Assembly: GCA_938091165.1 (NCBI GenBank)
Contig: CALKNK010000020.1
Coordinates: 26,121 to 90,120 of the forward strand
Length of the DNA: 64,000 nucleotides
Reading direction: 5' to 3'
Origin: an uncultured Ilumatobacter sp.
GTDB taxonomy: Bacteria; Actinomycetota; Acidimicrobiia; Acidimicrobiales; Ilumatobacteraceae
Positions 24,881 to 33,718 of the stretch are shown piece after piece. The position numbers were made by a program, and so were the translations under genes. Position 1 is the first letter of the stretch. The number at the start of each line of letters is the position of its first letter. The notes beneath the pieces are model-generated. The model saw only the letters and a program-made list of their open reading frames with translations. It did no database searches and was not told the DNA's origin.

Positions 24881-25855
24881 CTACTGGTGCCGCTCAGCGA
24901 ACCAGCGGGTGAAGTAGGTGAGAATTATGTTTGCGCCAGCGCGCTTGATCGCAGTCAGGTGTTCGAGAGCAACGGCATCTCCGTCGATCCAACCGTTCTG
25001 AGCAGCCGCGTGGATCATCGCGTACTCCCCCGACACGTGATAGGCGGCCACAGGAAGATCGACACGTGCAGCAGCCTGAGCGATCACATCGAGATACGCC
25101 AATGCCGGCTTAACCATGATCATGTCGGCGCCTTCAGCGATGTCAAGATCAATCTCGCGTTGGGCCTCGCGTACGTTGCGATAGTCCTGCTGGTAACCCC
25201 GCCGGTCGCCGCCGTCAGAGATCTCGACATCGACCGCATCACGGAACGGCCCATACAGCCCGCTTGCGTACTTCGCGGCGTAGGCGAGTATCGCCACCTC
25301 GCTAAACTGCTCTGCGTCAAGCGCCGTGCGGATCGCCGCCACTTGACCGTCCATCATCCCGCTCGGAGCCACTACCTGAGAGCCTGCCCGGGCTTGCGCC
25401 AGCGCAGCCTGCACGTAGAGATCAATAGTGGCGTCATTATCGACGCTGCCGTGTTCGTCGACAATACCGCAATGTCCGTGATCGGTGTACTCGTCGACGC
25501 ACAGATCCGTCATCACCACGACATCATCGCCCACTTCACCGCGGAGGTCGTTGAGAGCAAGCTGCACGATGCCGTTCGGGTCAGTAGCTCCGCTCCCGAC
25601 GGCATCTTTCTCAGACGGCACCCCGAAGAGAATCACCGACTTCACACCGAGTTGGGCCAGACCTGACACCTCGGCACGAAGAGATTCGCGAGAGTGTTGA
25701 ACGACGCCCGGCAGCGAATCAATCGGTACCGGTTGGTCGATTCCCTCACGCACGAACAGCGGAGCGATCAGATCGTCGACACGGACATGAGTCTCCGACA
25801 ACAGCTCCCGCATAGCAGCAGTTCGTCGAAGGCGGCGCGGTCGGATCGTCATCAC
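24881..25855 (-). CDS. hemB: Porphobilinogen synthase (delta-aminolevulinic acid dehydratase)
   Basis: At 324 residues this is family length. HemB joins two 5-aminolevulinates into porphobilinogen. The two Schiff-base lysines are seen in YAAKYASGLYGPFRDA and MVKPALAYLD. The metal-binding region reads DLCVDEYTDHGHCG, with cysteines, histidine and aspartates compatible with a Zn or mixed site. The front ERxxRLRRTxxMR-like pattern is present (RPRRLRRTAAMREL). It is followed by hemL 12 bp downstream. Its other pathway partners (hemA, C, D) lie about 4 kb upstream on the same strand, separated by two unrelated genes. Confidence 0.95.
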   Translation of the reverse strand: MMTIRPRRLRRTAAMRELLSETHVRVDDLIAPLFVREGIDQPVPIDSLPGVVQHSRESLRAEVSGLAQLGVKSVILFGVPSEKDAVGSGATDPNGIVQLALNDLRGEVGDDVVVMTDLCVDEYTDHGHCGIVDEHGSVDNDATIDLYVQAALAQARAGSQVVAPSGMMDGQVAAIRTALDAEQFSEVAILAYAAKYASGLYGPFRDAVDVEISDGGDRRGYQQDYRNVREAQREIDLDIAEGADMIMVKPALAYLDVIAQAAARVDLPVAAYHVSGEYAMIHAAAQNGWIDGDAVALEHLTAIKRAGANIILTYFTRWFAERHQ

Positions 25856-26120
25856 TGCCCTAGCTTACGAGCCGAGGTCCTTTCATGTTTCCCCCGGTTC
25901 ACCTCAGCCCCAGAAAAACGGGAGACCAGAGTCGCTAAGCCTCGATTTTCCGGCGGTCTGTTACAGCAGTCACCACACCTGTACCGGTTGAGACGAACGT
26001 CGCTCCGTATTCCTAATTCTATATTTCAACGCCCCTTGAACCAGCGGGCGAAGGGTCAGTGGATATCTTGCGGAGCGGGGTGCGCGACGCTGCGGCAAGT
26101 CAGCCGGTACCTTGACGGCT

Positions 26121-27350
26121 GTGTCAGTGCAGGCGTGGTTCTCCAGCGGTGAGATAGCTGCCCAACCGGGCTCGCAGTTGACACTGCAATTGTCGATACA
26201 GAACCTCAATCAGTCAGCCGAGTCGTACACGATCGTGCCCGCTGGTCTAAATGCAAGCTGGACCGCGGTCGAACGAAGCAGCATCACCCTGTTCAGTGGA
26301 ATACAAGACGTAGTCGATGTGGTGGTGACGCCGCCTGAAGCTCCCACGACATCAGCGGGCCCAGCCATTATTGCCGTGCGTGTCGTTCCACTCAGCGAAC
26401 CCGATGACGCTGTGGTCGCCGAGATCATTCTCTCGATCCAACCATTCGACGATCGGCGCATCGTGAGTTTGCAACCAGTGAAGCGCGCTCGACGTCGCGC
26501 AACTTATGAATTTATGGTCGAAAATCACGGCAACGAGCTTGCCAGTTGCCGACTCAAGCTTGTCGACACCAGCGAGCGAATCGACGGATCGTTCGATCCA
26601 CCAGCGGTCGGTGTCGTCCCCGGTGGGGCCAGCCTGGTGCAATTCAAGGCCAAAGCTCTGCGCGGGTCCTTTCGACGCGCAACTCGTACGCTCGATTTTG
26701 AGGTCGAAGCGGAACAGCAGGGCCACGATCCCTGCATCGCCTCAATGTCACTTGTTCAGTCCCCCACCATTCCCGGAGCCGCGATCTTCCGCGTGCTAAC
26801 AGCTGCAGCGCTTCTTGGCGGGCTGACTGCCGCCTGGTTCGGCGTCATTCGACCCGAGATCCGCGATGCGGCGACCGACCTCGTCGATGAAAGAATTGCT
26901 GAGCTCGCTCCCGAATTCGACGACCGTACCGCGCCCGCACCAGCCACAACGGCAGTCGATGACGATGCAACAATTGAGACAGCCAACGTTGGCGACAGCG
27001 ATGGTGAGCCGTCGTTCATTCGTCTCACCGTCGATGCTCCTATCCTCGGCACGGCAGACGCCTCCCAGCCCATTGGCGAAGGCATCACGTTCGACATGAC
27101 CGACATTCGGGTCGAGAATTCACTCAACGACACTGGCATCGCCCAACTATTCATCAATGGCGTGCAGGTATTCCAGTGGTCGTTGTCGAACATCCGGGGG
27201 CAGTATTTCGAGCCACGCATTACCCCCATCCGCCTTCAGCCCGGCGACAACCTGACCTTCTCCGTCAGGTGCGACGCCAAGGGCACCACCTCGACTGCCG
27301 ATACGTGTTCCACACGGATCAACATCGGCGGCCGAACCCGCCCCGCTTAG
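26121..27350 (+). CDS. Single-pass membrane protein with two Ig-like domains on one side and a beta domain on the other
   Basis: Starts with GTG at 26121 or 26127 (about 409 residues). Residues about 1-115 and 115-215 form two beta-sandwich domains of the NEW3/CARDB kind (SQLTLQLSIQNLNQSAESY; TYEFMVENHGNELASC). There is no signal peptide, so they should be cytoplasmic. One helix at about 223-244 (IFRVLTAAALLGGLTAAWFGV) is followed by an acidic, Thr/Asp-rich linker and a C-terminal beta domain of about 110 residues with a single Cys pair, probably outside the cell. The layout recalls proteins called 'hydrolytic protein' near phage-tail-like injection systems in Streptomyces, but no such system is visible here, and the link is tentative. 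It sits alone on the plus strand inside the heme locus. Confidence 0.6.
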   Translation: MSVQAWFSSGEIAAQPGSQLTLQLSIQNLNQSAESYTIVPAGLNASWTAVERSSITLFSGIQDVVDVVVTPPEAPTTSAGPAIIAVRVVPLSEPDDAVVAEIILSIQPFDDRRIVSLQPVKRARRRATYEFMVENHGNELASCRLKLVDTSERIDGSFDPPAVGVVPGGASLVQFKAKALRGSFRRATRTLDFEVEAEQQGHDPCIASMSLVQSPTIPGAAIFRVLTAAALLGGLTAAWFGVIRPEIRDAATDLVDERIAELAPEFDDRTAPAPATTAVDDDATIETANVGDSDGEPSFIRLTVDAPILGTADASQPIGEGITFDMTDIRVENSLNDTGIAQLFINGVQVFQWSLSNIRGQYFEPRITPIRLQPGDNLTFSVRCDAKGTTSTADTCSTRINIGGRTRPA

Positions 27351-27435
27351 TAGCACTTCGCGGTTGACCCGGAGTGGCTGCTGCCAACAATCGACACGTC
27401 CTCAAGTTTCGGGTGAGATAGCCATCTAATGCGGG

Positions 27436-29934
27436 TTAACCGAGGCCGAAACCAGGGAGGCCAGAGTGCTGTTCGGTCTCGGCAACTACACCGATCTGAG
27501 TGACAGCGGCAATGCCGTCTGATGCCTGCACCACAATTTGGCGATCGCCACCAAATTCGTTGATGTCAACTGGTACCAACACAAAGAAATCGCCGTTCTC
27601 GTTGGCGACCATATCGATCTCGATCGGCCGTCCTTGACTATCGGCATAGGTGACTATCAACTGCGCCCCGGCCGGGTACGCCGTCCCAGCGAGAAGGAAA
27701 GACTCACCGGCACGTACTTCAGATTCGAACGTCGCGAGAGTCGGCTCAAACACGGCTTCGCCGGCAATAATGATCGACGACGACTGTCCCTCTGGTGTGA
27801 AAACCTCGATGAGTGCTGTGCGTCGGCCGTTGTCTGTTGGCGTGAACGTAACGCCAATGGCACAGTTTGCTCGTGGATTAAGCGGCCGATCAACACAATT
27901 GGACGAGGTAACGGCAAAGTCATCGGCGTACGCACCCTGGATTTCGACTCGTTCGACTGAAGTTGGGACGAGTCCGATATTGCCCACGTCAAAGAGGTAT
28001 GCGGGCGCCGATTCGCCGACCAGAATCTCGCCGGGAATGTCAGCGCCGCCGGGGGAGATCTGTAGAGCTGGTTCGCCTCCACTGCCGCCGAGTCGTGAGC
28101 TAATCGACACCGATTCGAAGCCTTCTTCGGCAATGGTGAGTGTGGCGTTTACGGCCGCCTCCGAGGTGGGTGTGAAGGTGAACTGCACTTTGCAATCAGA
28201 GCCAGCGGGGACAGGCGTTCCGATGACGCACGTGCTGTTGTCGGCGTCAATGGCGAAGCGAGCATCGTCAATGGTCACGATTGCAGGGTCGAATGCCGAA
28301 GGACCTTCGTTGACGAGGCCAACAAACCAACCAGTGCTTTCGAGGCCAATGATGGTAGTTCCGACGTCAGCGTCAGGGAGTGAGAGTCGCGGGGGTGAAG
28401 ACAGTGCGACGATTTGACGGCCGACCGGAGCACCTTCGTTGAGTAGGTCTGATGCACCAAGAGTGTCGAACACGGTGATGCGGCCTGAGTCACTGAGTTG
28501 CGGATGCGAATGGACACCCGCCGTTGGACGGACTCCGTCAGCAGAGACTGAAATGCGACGCAAATCGCTGCGGCCTTTGTCGGAGGCGAGGATGTCACCA
28601 TCGCTGACCTCGCCGCTTCCTTGCGCTTCGAGAAGCTGAAGGTTAGGTGCCTTCGTGACGAACGCAAGGACGTGACCATCAGCACTCAGCGCGGGCTGCG
28701 TTGAAGCACTACTGCCGGCGACCGGAGCACTCGAGCCGTCCGAGCCGGGTTCAACACTGATGATTTCGAGCACAGTTGCGCCAGGCTCGTCAAAATTATC
28801 GTCGGCGTTGACGTCACGATCGAGTCGATAGATCTGCGATGGACAATCATCACCACAGATCGGAAAGATTGCCGGAACGAGACCTTGGTCCGAAGATGAG
28901 AAGGCGACGACGCGCCCGTTGCGGGAGACCGCTGGCTCGGCGGCACCGGCGGTACTTGGCTCGCCCGTTGGTAGGGCCGAGACCAACTGCACTGCGGCGA
29001 ACGGGTCAACTTCAAGCCGATTCCATACGAAGACCTGCTTGGTCGCAGCTCCCCCATCGACTAAGCCCTCACCCCAGACCGGGACACCCTCGGCGGAGGC
29101 TGCGTCAGACCGAAACGCAACATGTTGGCCGTCGTCGGAGAGGGCTGGCTGATCGATACCCGTGTGTACGAAGGTGGTGTTTGGGCGATCGCTGGGAGTG
29201 CCAGCTACTACTTCGGAGCGGCGCGGGTCCGTCGGGGGAACGGCTAGGTCGACCACGGTGATCGTCGTGACGTCGGGGGCTTCAAAAAGCCGCTCGTCAG
29301 GGTGGACGTATGCGATCTCGGCGCCAGAACGCGACACGGCGGGAGTTTGGTTCGGATCAACATCGTCACGAGCAAGTGTGCTGCCATCAGCGCGCGCCGA
29401 TACGAGTTGCCAGTCACCTATTGCTCCATCGCAATGTGGAAGAACCGAGCGGTAAACATCCCACCGGGCGCCAGCGTCATCGTCGCGAAAGACATCAAGT
29501 GCCATCTCGGAAATCATCACAACACTGCACCCGTCGCCAGAGATCACGGGGCGGACCGAATTGCCCGGCCGGAGACCGTTTGGTATCGGTGAGAGCTCGA
29601 CCGTGGAATTGTCGGCGCGGCTCGAGAGATAGATGGTGCTATCTCGCAGGTCGACCTGCGGCTCAACGTTTTCTTCCAGCTCATCACGCAGCGGTAGCTG
29701 CTGCGGTGCGCCTTGGAACACGACGAATTGTCCGTCGCCGGACACTGATGGGTTGGAGCCGGTCGCATCACCGATTACAGAGGCGGCGGTGCCGAGCGGA
29801 ACAGCTTCGACCTCTTCGAGGACGACGGCTGGGCGCGCTAAGACGCTCGAGGCGCTGGCGCCCAAAATGAGCCCTACCCCGAGCACGGTTGCTACTGCTG
29901 AAGCCATAGTCAGACTTCTGCTGCGTGCATCCAC
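27436..29934 (-). CDS. Secreted beta-propeller protein with ASPM-SPD-2-Hydin-type domains
   Basis: Starts with GTG; 832 residues. An N-terminal signal (MASAVATVLGVGLILGASAS) is followed by a TolB/WD40-like propeller (about 50-490) with repeated blade motifs such as SGDGQFVVFQG, SRNGRVVAFSS and SADGHVLAFVT. Two beta-sandwich repeats then follow (about 510-730) with the conserved ending CKVQFTFTPT / CAIGVTFTPT, typical of ASPM-SPD-2-Hydin (choice-of-anchor D) domains. A further Ig-like segment closes the protein, which ends in LPGFGLG. No enzyme motif is seen; it is probably a surface or envelope binding protein. An inverted repeat lies just before the start, overlapping the ribosome site. It faces the plus-strand membrane protein tail to tail. 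Confidence 0.75.
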   Translation of the reverse strand: MDARSRSLTMASAVATVLGVGLILGASASSVLARPAVVLEEVEAVPLGTAASVIGDATGSNPSVSGDGQFVVFQGAPQQLPLRDELEENVEPQVDLRDSTIYLSSRADNSTVELSPIPNGLRPGNSVRPVISGDGCSVVMISEMALDVFRDDDAGARWDVYRSVLPHCDGAIGDWQLVSARADGSTLARDDVDPNQTPAVSRSGAEIAYVHPDERLFEAPDVTTITVVDLAVPPTDPRRSEVVAGTPSDRPNTTFVHTGIDQPALSDDGQHVAFRSDAASAEGVPVWGEGLVDGGAATKQVFVWNRLEVDPFAAVQLVSALPTGEPSTAGAAEPAVSRNGRVVAFSSSDQGLVPAIFPICGDDCPSQIYRLDRDVNADDNFDEPGATVLEIISVEPGSDGSSAPVAGSSASTQPALSADGHVLAFVTKAPNLQLLEAQGSGEVSDGDILASDKGRSDLRRISVSADGVRPTAGVHSHPQLSDSGRITVFDTLGASDLLNEGAPVGRQIVALSSPPRLSLPDADVGTTIIGLESTGWFVGLVNEGPSAFDPAIVTIDDARFAIDADNSTCVIGTPVPAGSDCKVQFTFTPTSEAAVNATLTIAEEGFESVSISSRLGGSGGEPALQISPGGADIPGEILVGESAPAYLFDVGNIGLVPTSVERVEIQGAYADDFAVTSSNCVDRPLNPRANCAIGVTFTPTDNGRRTALIEVFTPEGQSSSIIIAGEAVFEPTLATFESEVRAGESFLLAGTAYPAGAQLIVTYADSQGRPIEIDMVANENGDFFVLVPVDINEFGGDRQIVVQASDGIAAVTQIGVVAETEQHSGLPGFGLG

Positions 29935-29942
29935 AAGGCTCC

Positions 29943-29965
29943 TTACCGGTCTGTCGATCCGGTAA
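29943..29965. promoter_or_regulatory. Inverted repeat at the ribosome site of the propeller gene
   Basis: TTACCGG (29943-29949) and CCGGTAA (29959-29965) are perfect inverted copies separated by 9 bp. On the minus-strand transcript the second arm runs directly into AAGGAG, the likely ribosome binding site of the GTG at 29934. The hairpin could hide that site, act as an operator, or help end transcription from hemD 29 bp upstream; there is no T-run to favour a terminator. Confidence 0.4.
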
Positions 29966-29993
29966 AGAATACTGCATTGATTACCGACTTTGG

Positions 29994-30743
29994 TTATCTT
30001 GAACCCTCCGCTTGACGGAGAGTGACCTGATGGACAACTTCGTCGACGAGACCTTCAAGAGAATGGTTGGCAGCAACTCCGTCGACCTTGAGCCCGTTCT
30101 CACGTGCTATCTCAGCGGTTGATGGACCGATCGCCACAACGATTAGCGGTTGCTGAGCTCCAAAGGCGTTGACCCACCCTGCAGCAGCAGAACCACTTGC
30201 GAGTATAAGGACGTCGGCGTCTTCAATCGCAGTGACATCGGGTTCAACGAGCGCCGTAGCGTAGGCCGTGACTGAAGTGACGTCATGCCCCGCCTTGGAC
30301 AACTCGCTCGTCAACACCTCGCTAGCGATGTCAGCTTGAGCGATCAGGATCTTCGCTGGTTCGGTGCAGCGTCCGATCAACTCCTCGGCCAACACCGCAG
30401 CAAGCTGGCGATGTGGGACCAAATCGACCGGCCGGCCGGCGAGCGCAGCCAAGCTCTGCTGAGTTGCTGTGCCGACTGCGGCGAGTTTGATCAACGGGTG
30501 TAGTGCTGCGACCTCGCCGACGCGCTCCGCGCCCGTCGGCGAGGTGACAACGAGCCAGGAGTACCGATCAAGCCGATCAAGCTCCCGTTGAAGTGCAAGT
30601 CCGCGGTCGGCTGGCTCGGTCACAGCAATGAGTGGAACGTGGACTACATCGGCGCCGCGCTCGCCCAGCAGGCGACCGAGTTCGCCGAGCCGTTCGCGGG
30701 TCACTAGCACCCGGCAACCAGCGAGATCGCCGGTCGTCAACAT
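29994..30743 (-). CDS. hemD: Uroporphyrinogen-III synthase
   Basis: This 249-residue protein has the two-lobed HemD layout with low sequence conservation. Visible supports are CRVLVTRERLGELGRLLGERGA at the front (first lobe, RxxxxxxxLxxLLxxxG pattern), WLVVTSPTGAERV, and in the second lobe DADVLILASGSAAAGWV with IVVAIGPSTAEIARENGLKV, the most recognisable family block. It closes hydroxymethylbilane into uroporphyrinogen III. It follows hemC by 50 bp and belongs to the rex-hemA-hemC-hemD run. It is a stand-alone protein, not fused to a uroporphyrinogen methyltransferase as in some actinobacteria. Confidence 0.88.
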   Translation of the reverse strand: MLTTGDLAGCRVLVTRERLGELGRLLGERGADVVHVPLIAVTEPADRGLALQRELDRLDRYSWLVVTSPTGAERVGEVAALHPLIKLAAVGTATQQSLAALAGRPVDLVPHRQLAAVLAEELIGRCTEPAKILIAQADIASEVLTSELSKAGHDVTSVTAYATALVEPDVTAIEDADVLILASGSAAAGWVNAFGAQQPLIVVAIGPSTAEIARENGLKVDGVAANHSLEGLVDEVVHQVTLRQAEGSR

Positions 30744-30793
30744 ACCTGCGCCACTGTCCGGTCAGCCGTCATGTCAGCTCCAACGAATGTGCA

Positions 30794-31666
30794 TTATGAG
30801 ACCGCACTGTGTGCACTGGCCGCAGCAGAACGGGCAAGATCGACATCGGCTTTGACGGCACCGCTCAATTTAATCTCATCGCTGATTGACACGCCGGAGT
30901 CAAGGTTGGCCAGAAAGGTACGCAAGACCCCGTCTACAACATGCCCGCCAACCGGAAGCGAACAGCCCGACCCGAGTTCAGCAAGAAACGCTCGCTCAAC
31001 TTCGACGTCATGACGCGTCAAGGCGTGATCGATCGACGCGAGCGCCCCGATGGTGCTCGCATCGTCCGATCGGCATTCGATAACTACGCACCCCTGGCCC
31101 ACGGCTGGAACGAACTCGTCAACCTCTAGCGTTTCCGTAATTCGATCAGTCATATCCAAGATTTGTAGGGCAGCTACGGCCATCACGATTGCCCCGCCAT
31201 CGGGGATCTTTGTAAGCCGGGTGTCGATGTTGCCGCGCAATTCGGTGAACGCAAGGTCAGGGCGGACGCGATGCAGCTGTGCTCGGCGCCGGACCGAGCC
31301 CGACGCAACTGTTGCCCCTTCGGCCAAGTCACCGAGGGTTGAACCGACCAACGCGTCGCGCGGATCGCGGCGCTTGGTGAACGCAGCGATCGTCAAACCG
31401 TCAGCGGGAGCGGACGGTAGGTCCTTGGCTGAATGCGCTGCCAAGTCAGCTCGACCGTCGAGCACGGCCAATTGGACTTCTTTGACGAAGACGCCTTGAC
31501 CTCCCATCGTGTGCAAGGGGGCGTCGGCGCGAATGTCACCAGTGGTTTTGACCTCGACCAGCTCCACCTCAAGGCCGGTAGCAGTACTCAAGACGGCAGC
31601 AACGGCCGAGGATTGAGCGAGAGCTTGGCGCGATGCTCGTGTCGCAATGCGCAGTGGCGTGGACAT
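30794..31666 (-). CDS. hemC: Hydroxymethylbilane synthase (porphobilinogen deaminase)
   Basis: This 290-residue enzyme starts with PLRIATRASRQALAQS, the standard front. The substrate-contact stretch HSAKDLPS, the arginine-rich blocks SVRRRAQLHRVRPDL and ELRGNIDTRLTKI, and the dipyrromethane-cofactor cysteine in LGSGCSLPVGG are all in place. It polymerises four porphobilinogens into hydroxymethylbilane in the cytoplasm. It lies 19 bp after hemA and 50 bp before hemD, so it should be co-transcribed under the rex promoter. Confidence 0.95.
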   Translation of the reverse strand: MSTPLRIATRASRQALAQSSAVAAVLSTATGLEVELVEVKTTGDIRADAPLHTMGGQGVFVKEVQLAVLDGRADLAAHSAKDLPSAPADGLTIAAFTKRRDPRDALVGSTLGDLAEGATVASGSVRRRAQLHRVRPDLAFTELRGNIDTRLTKIPDGGAIVMAVAALQILDMTDRITETLEVDEFVPAVGQGCVVIECRSDDASTIGALASIDHALTRHDVEVERAFLAELGSGCSLPVGGHVVDGVLRTFLANLDSGVSISDEIKLSGAVKADVDLARSAAASAHSAVS

Positions 31667-31685
31667 GCCAGTGTCTCGAACGGTG

Positions 31686-32948
31686 TCAGCTCAGGTCGAA
31701 CAAGTCGCGCACCGCAGCGGCGTTGCGATCGCCCTGCGGCGTGCCAGCCTGGCCCTTGAGACGCACTGATGGCTCATGCAACAGCTTCGCGATGATTGCT
31801 TTCGTTAAGGCTTCGACGGCGTCATGGCCGCTCTCGTCAAGGTCGTTGAGACGTTTGGCGAATCGATCGAGCTCACCAGACCGAACGCGCTCGGCAGCCT
31901 CATGCATCGACGCGACAAGGGGAGCGGCTTGCCGAGCGGTGGACTCAACGGCAAAGGCTTCGACTTCCTCGTTGACGATCAAACGCACACGATCAGCTTC
32001 GCCAGCGCGATCTGCGAGGCCACGATCTGCCCATGCACTCAAGTCATCGAGGTCAAAGACCGTGACACCTCGAAGTGCTCCGACTTCTGGCTCAACGTCG
32101 CGGGGCAGGCCTATGTCGACAATGTGGAGCGGGTCGGAATTCGAACCCGAGCGGGCACGAGCAACCAGGCCGGTGGTGATGACCGGGTCCCCTGCACCGG
32201 TGCCCGCCACAACCACATCGCTGGCCGCAACGATGTCGGCCAGCCTTTCGAATCCAACCGCCTCGCCGTTGACTCGCTCCGCCAAGGCGGCACCGCGTTC
32301 GGGCGACCGGTTCACGACGGTGATTGTGGCGCCGCCGGCACGATGCAGCGCAACCGCGACACCTTCACCCATGGAACCAGCACCGATGACAGCTACCCGT
32401 TTGCCTGCCAGGTCGCCGATGACGTCGGTGATCATCTCCACAGCGGCGTGACTGATTGAAGCTGTGCCCCGGCTGATACCTGTTTCGCTGCGAGCTCGCT
32501 TGCCCGCCTCAATCGACGAACGAAACAGCAGATTAAGGCTAGATCGCGCAGCGCCCTCGAGTTGCGCTGTTTCCCAGGCGTTACGGACCTGACCGAGAAT
32601 CTCGCCTTCGCCAAGAACAACCGAGTCAAGACCAGCAGCAACCTCGAACAAGTGCGCCACTGCTGCGGAGTCGTGCTGGCTGTAAAGATGCGGCGTCAGT
32701 TCATCGACTGACAGGTCGCTGATCTCGCAAAGGAAGTCACGGACATCGCCGTAGGCGCCATGGAAAAGCTCTGCGACAACGTAAACCTCGGTGCGGTTAC
32801 ACGTGGAAAGGACCACTGCTTCGCGAATGTTGTCGCGCTGCGCAAGCCCTGCGACGGCCTTGCCTAAAGCGTCGGGTGCAAGCGTCAGGCGCTCGAGTAG
32901 CGCCACTGGGCTACTCCGGTGGTTTACGCCTATAACGAGGATGGACAT
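31686..32948 (-). CDS. hemA: Glutamyl-tRNA reductase
   Basis: About 420 residues from the second ATG (MSILVIGVNHRSSPV); the ATG at 32954 adds two residues. The catalytic Cys is in LSTCNRTEVYV (about 48-58). The NADPH domain shows VIGAGSMGEG and the neighbouring VVNRSPERG, and a C-terminal dimerisation helix region follows. The enzyme reduces glutamyl-tRNA to glutamate-1-semialdehyde, the committed step of the C5 pathway, and hands it to HemL encoded in the second half of the locus. It follows rex by about 12 bp, so redox control by Rex is likely to reach heme synthesis directly. Confidence 0.95.
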   Translation of the reverse strand: MSILVIGVNHRSSPVALLERLTLAPDALGKAVAGLAQRDNIREAVVLSTCNRTEVYVVAELFHGAYGDVRDFLCEISDLSVDELTPHLYSQHDSAAVAHLFEVAAGLDSVVLGEGEILGQVRNAWETAQLEGAARSSLNLLFRSSIEAGKRARSETGISRGTASISHAAVEMITDVIGDLAGKRVAVIGAGSMGEGVAVALHRAGGATITVVNRSPERGAALAERVNGEAVGFERLADIVAASDVVVAGTGAGDPVITTGLVARARSGSNSDPLHIVDIGLPRDVEPEVGALRGVTVFDLDDLSAWADRGLADRAGEADRVRLIVNEEVEAFAVESTARQAAPLVASMHEAAERVRSGELDRFAKRLNDLDESGHDAVEALTKAIIAKLLHEPSVRLKGQAGTPQGDRNAAAVRDLFDLS

Positions 32949-32960
32949 GTGCATCCAACC

Positions 32961-33680
32961 TTAGGCGCTTGCGCCACGGCGTGACTCGCCCGGAATCAAA
33001 AGACCTGACAGAGATTGCATTACGGAGCCTTGTGCTGCATTGGCCCGACGTTGTTCGTGATACGCAAGGATCTGGAGCTCAACAGCGAGGTCGACCTTTC
33101 CCACGCTGATGCCGTGCGGAACGTTGATGACCGTCGGGGTGAAGTTCAAGATGCTAGTCACACCGGCAGCGACAAGGGAATCGGCGGCATCCTGAGCGGC
33201 TGCGCCGGGGGTGGCGATCACGCCGATCGAAATGTTGCGGGCTTGGACAACTTGCTTGATCTCATCGAGATGCCGGACTCGCACGCCGCCGACAACCGAT
33301 CCGACCTTGGAGTCGTCAATGTCGACGATGCCACCCACTGGGAAACCGCGGTCACCAAAACCGTTGTAACCGGCGAGAGCTTGACCTAAGTTACCCGCAC
33401 CGACGATGACAACGGGCCAATCGTGAGTAAGACCGAGTTCGCGACGAATCTGGTATACGAGGAATTCGACGTCATAACCGACCCCTCGTGTGCCGTAGCT
33501 GCCGAGGTAGCTCAGGTCCTTGCGGACTTTGGCTGCGTTGACTCCGGCAAGTTCGGCGAGTTCTTCCGATGAGATATTTGCTACGCCGATCTCGAACTGC
33601 TCACCGAGGATGCGCAGATACACCGGAAGCCGGGCAACAGTTGCCTCGGGAATTCGGCGTCGTGATCGCTGAGCAGCCAT
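32961..33680 (-). CDS. rex: Redox-sensing transcriptional repressor Rex
   Basis: I chose the ATG at 33680 (239 residues), giving MAAQRSRRRIPEATVARLPVYLRIL, the standard front of the winged-helix DNA-binding domain. The recognition region continues VNAAKVRKDLSYLGSYGTRGVGY. The NADH-binding Rossmann domain shows VVIVGAGNLGQALAGY and GIVDIDDSKVG. Rex senses the NADH/NAD+ ratio and releases DNA when NADH is high, switching on respiratory and, in actinobacteria, heme genes. A matching operator lies 21 bp upstream of its start, which fits autoregulation of rex-hemACD. Confidence 0.95.
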   Translation of the reverse strand: MAAQRSRRRIPEATVARLPVYLRILGEQFEIGVANISSEELAELAGVNAAKVRKDLSYLGSYGTRGVGYDVEFLVYQIRRELGLTHDWPVVIVGAGNLGQALAGYNGFGDRGFPVGGIVDIDDSKVGSVVGGVRVRHLDEIKQVVQARNISIGVIATPGAAAQDAADSLVAAGVTSILNFTPTVINVPHGISVGKVDLAVELQILAYHEQRRANAAQGSVMQSLSGLLIPGESRRGASA

Positions 33681-33700
33681 ACAAATACCAAGATAAACGT

Positions 33701-33718
33701 TTGTGCACGTTTTCACAA
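33701..33718. promoter_or_regulatory. Rex operator upstream of rex-hemACD
   Basis: The 18-bp sequence TTGTGCACGTTTTCACAA has the arms TTGTG and CACAA at the exact spacing of the Rex operator (TTGTGAA-N4-TTCACAA). The right half matches fully and the left differs at two positions. It lies 21-38 bp before the rex ATG, where binding would block the promoter. Confidence 0.75.
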
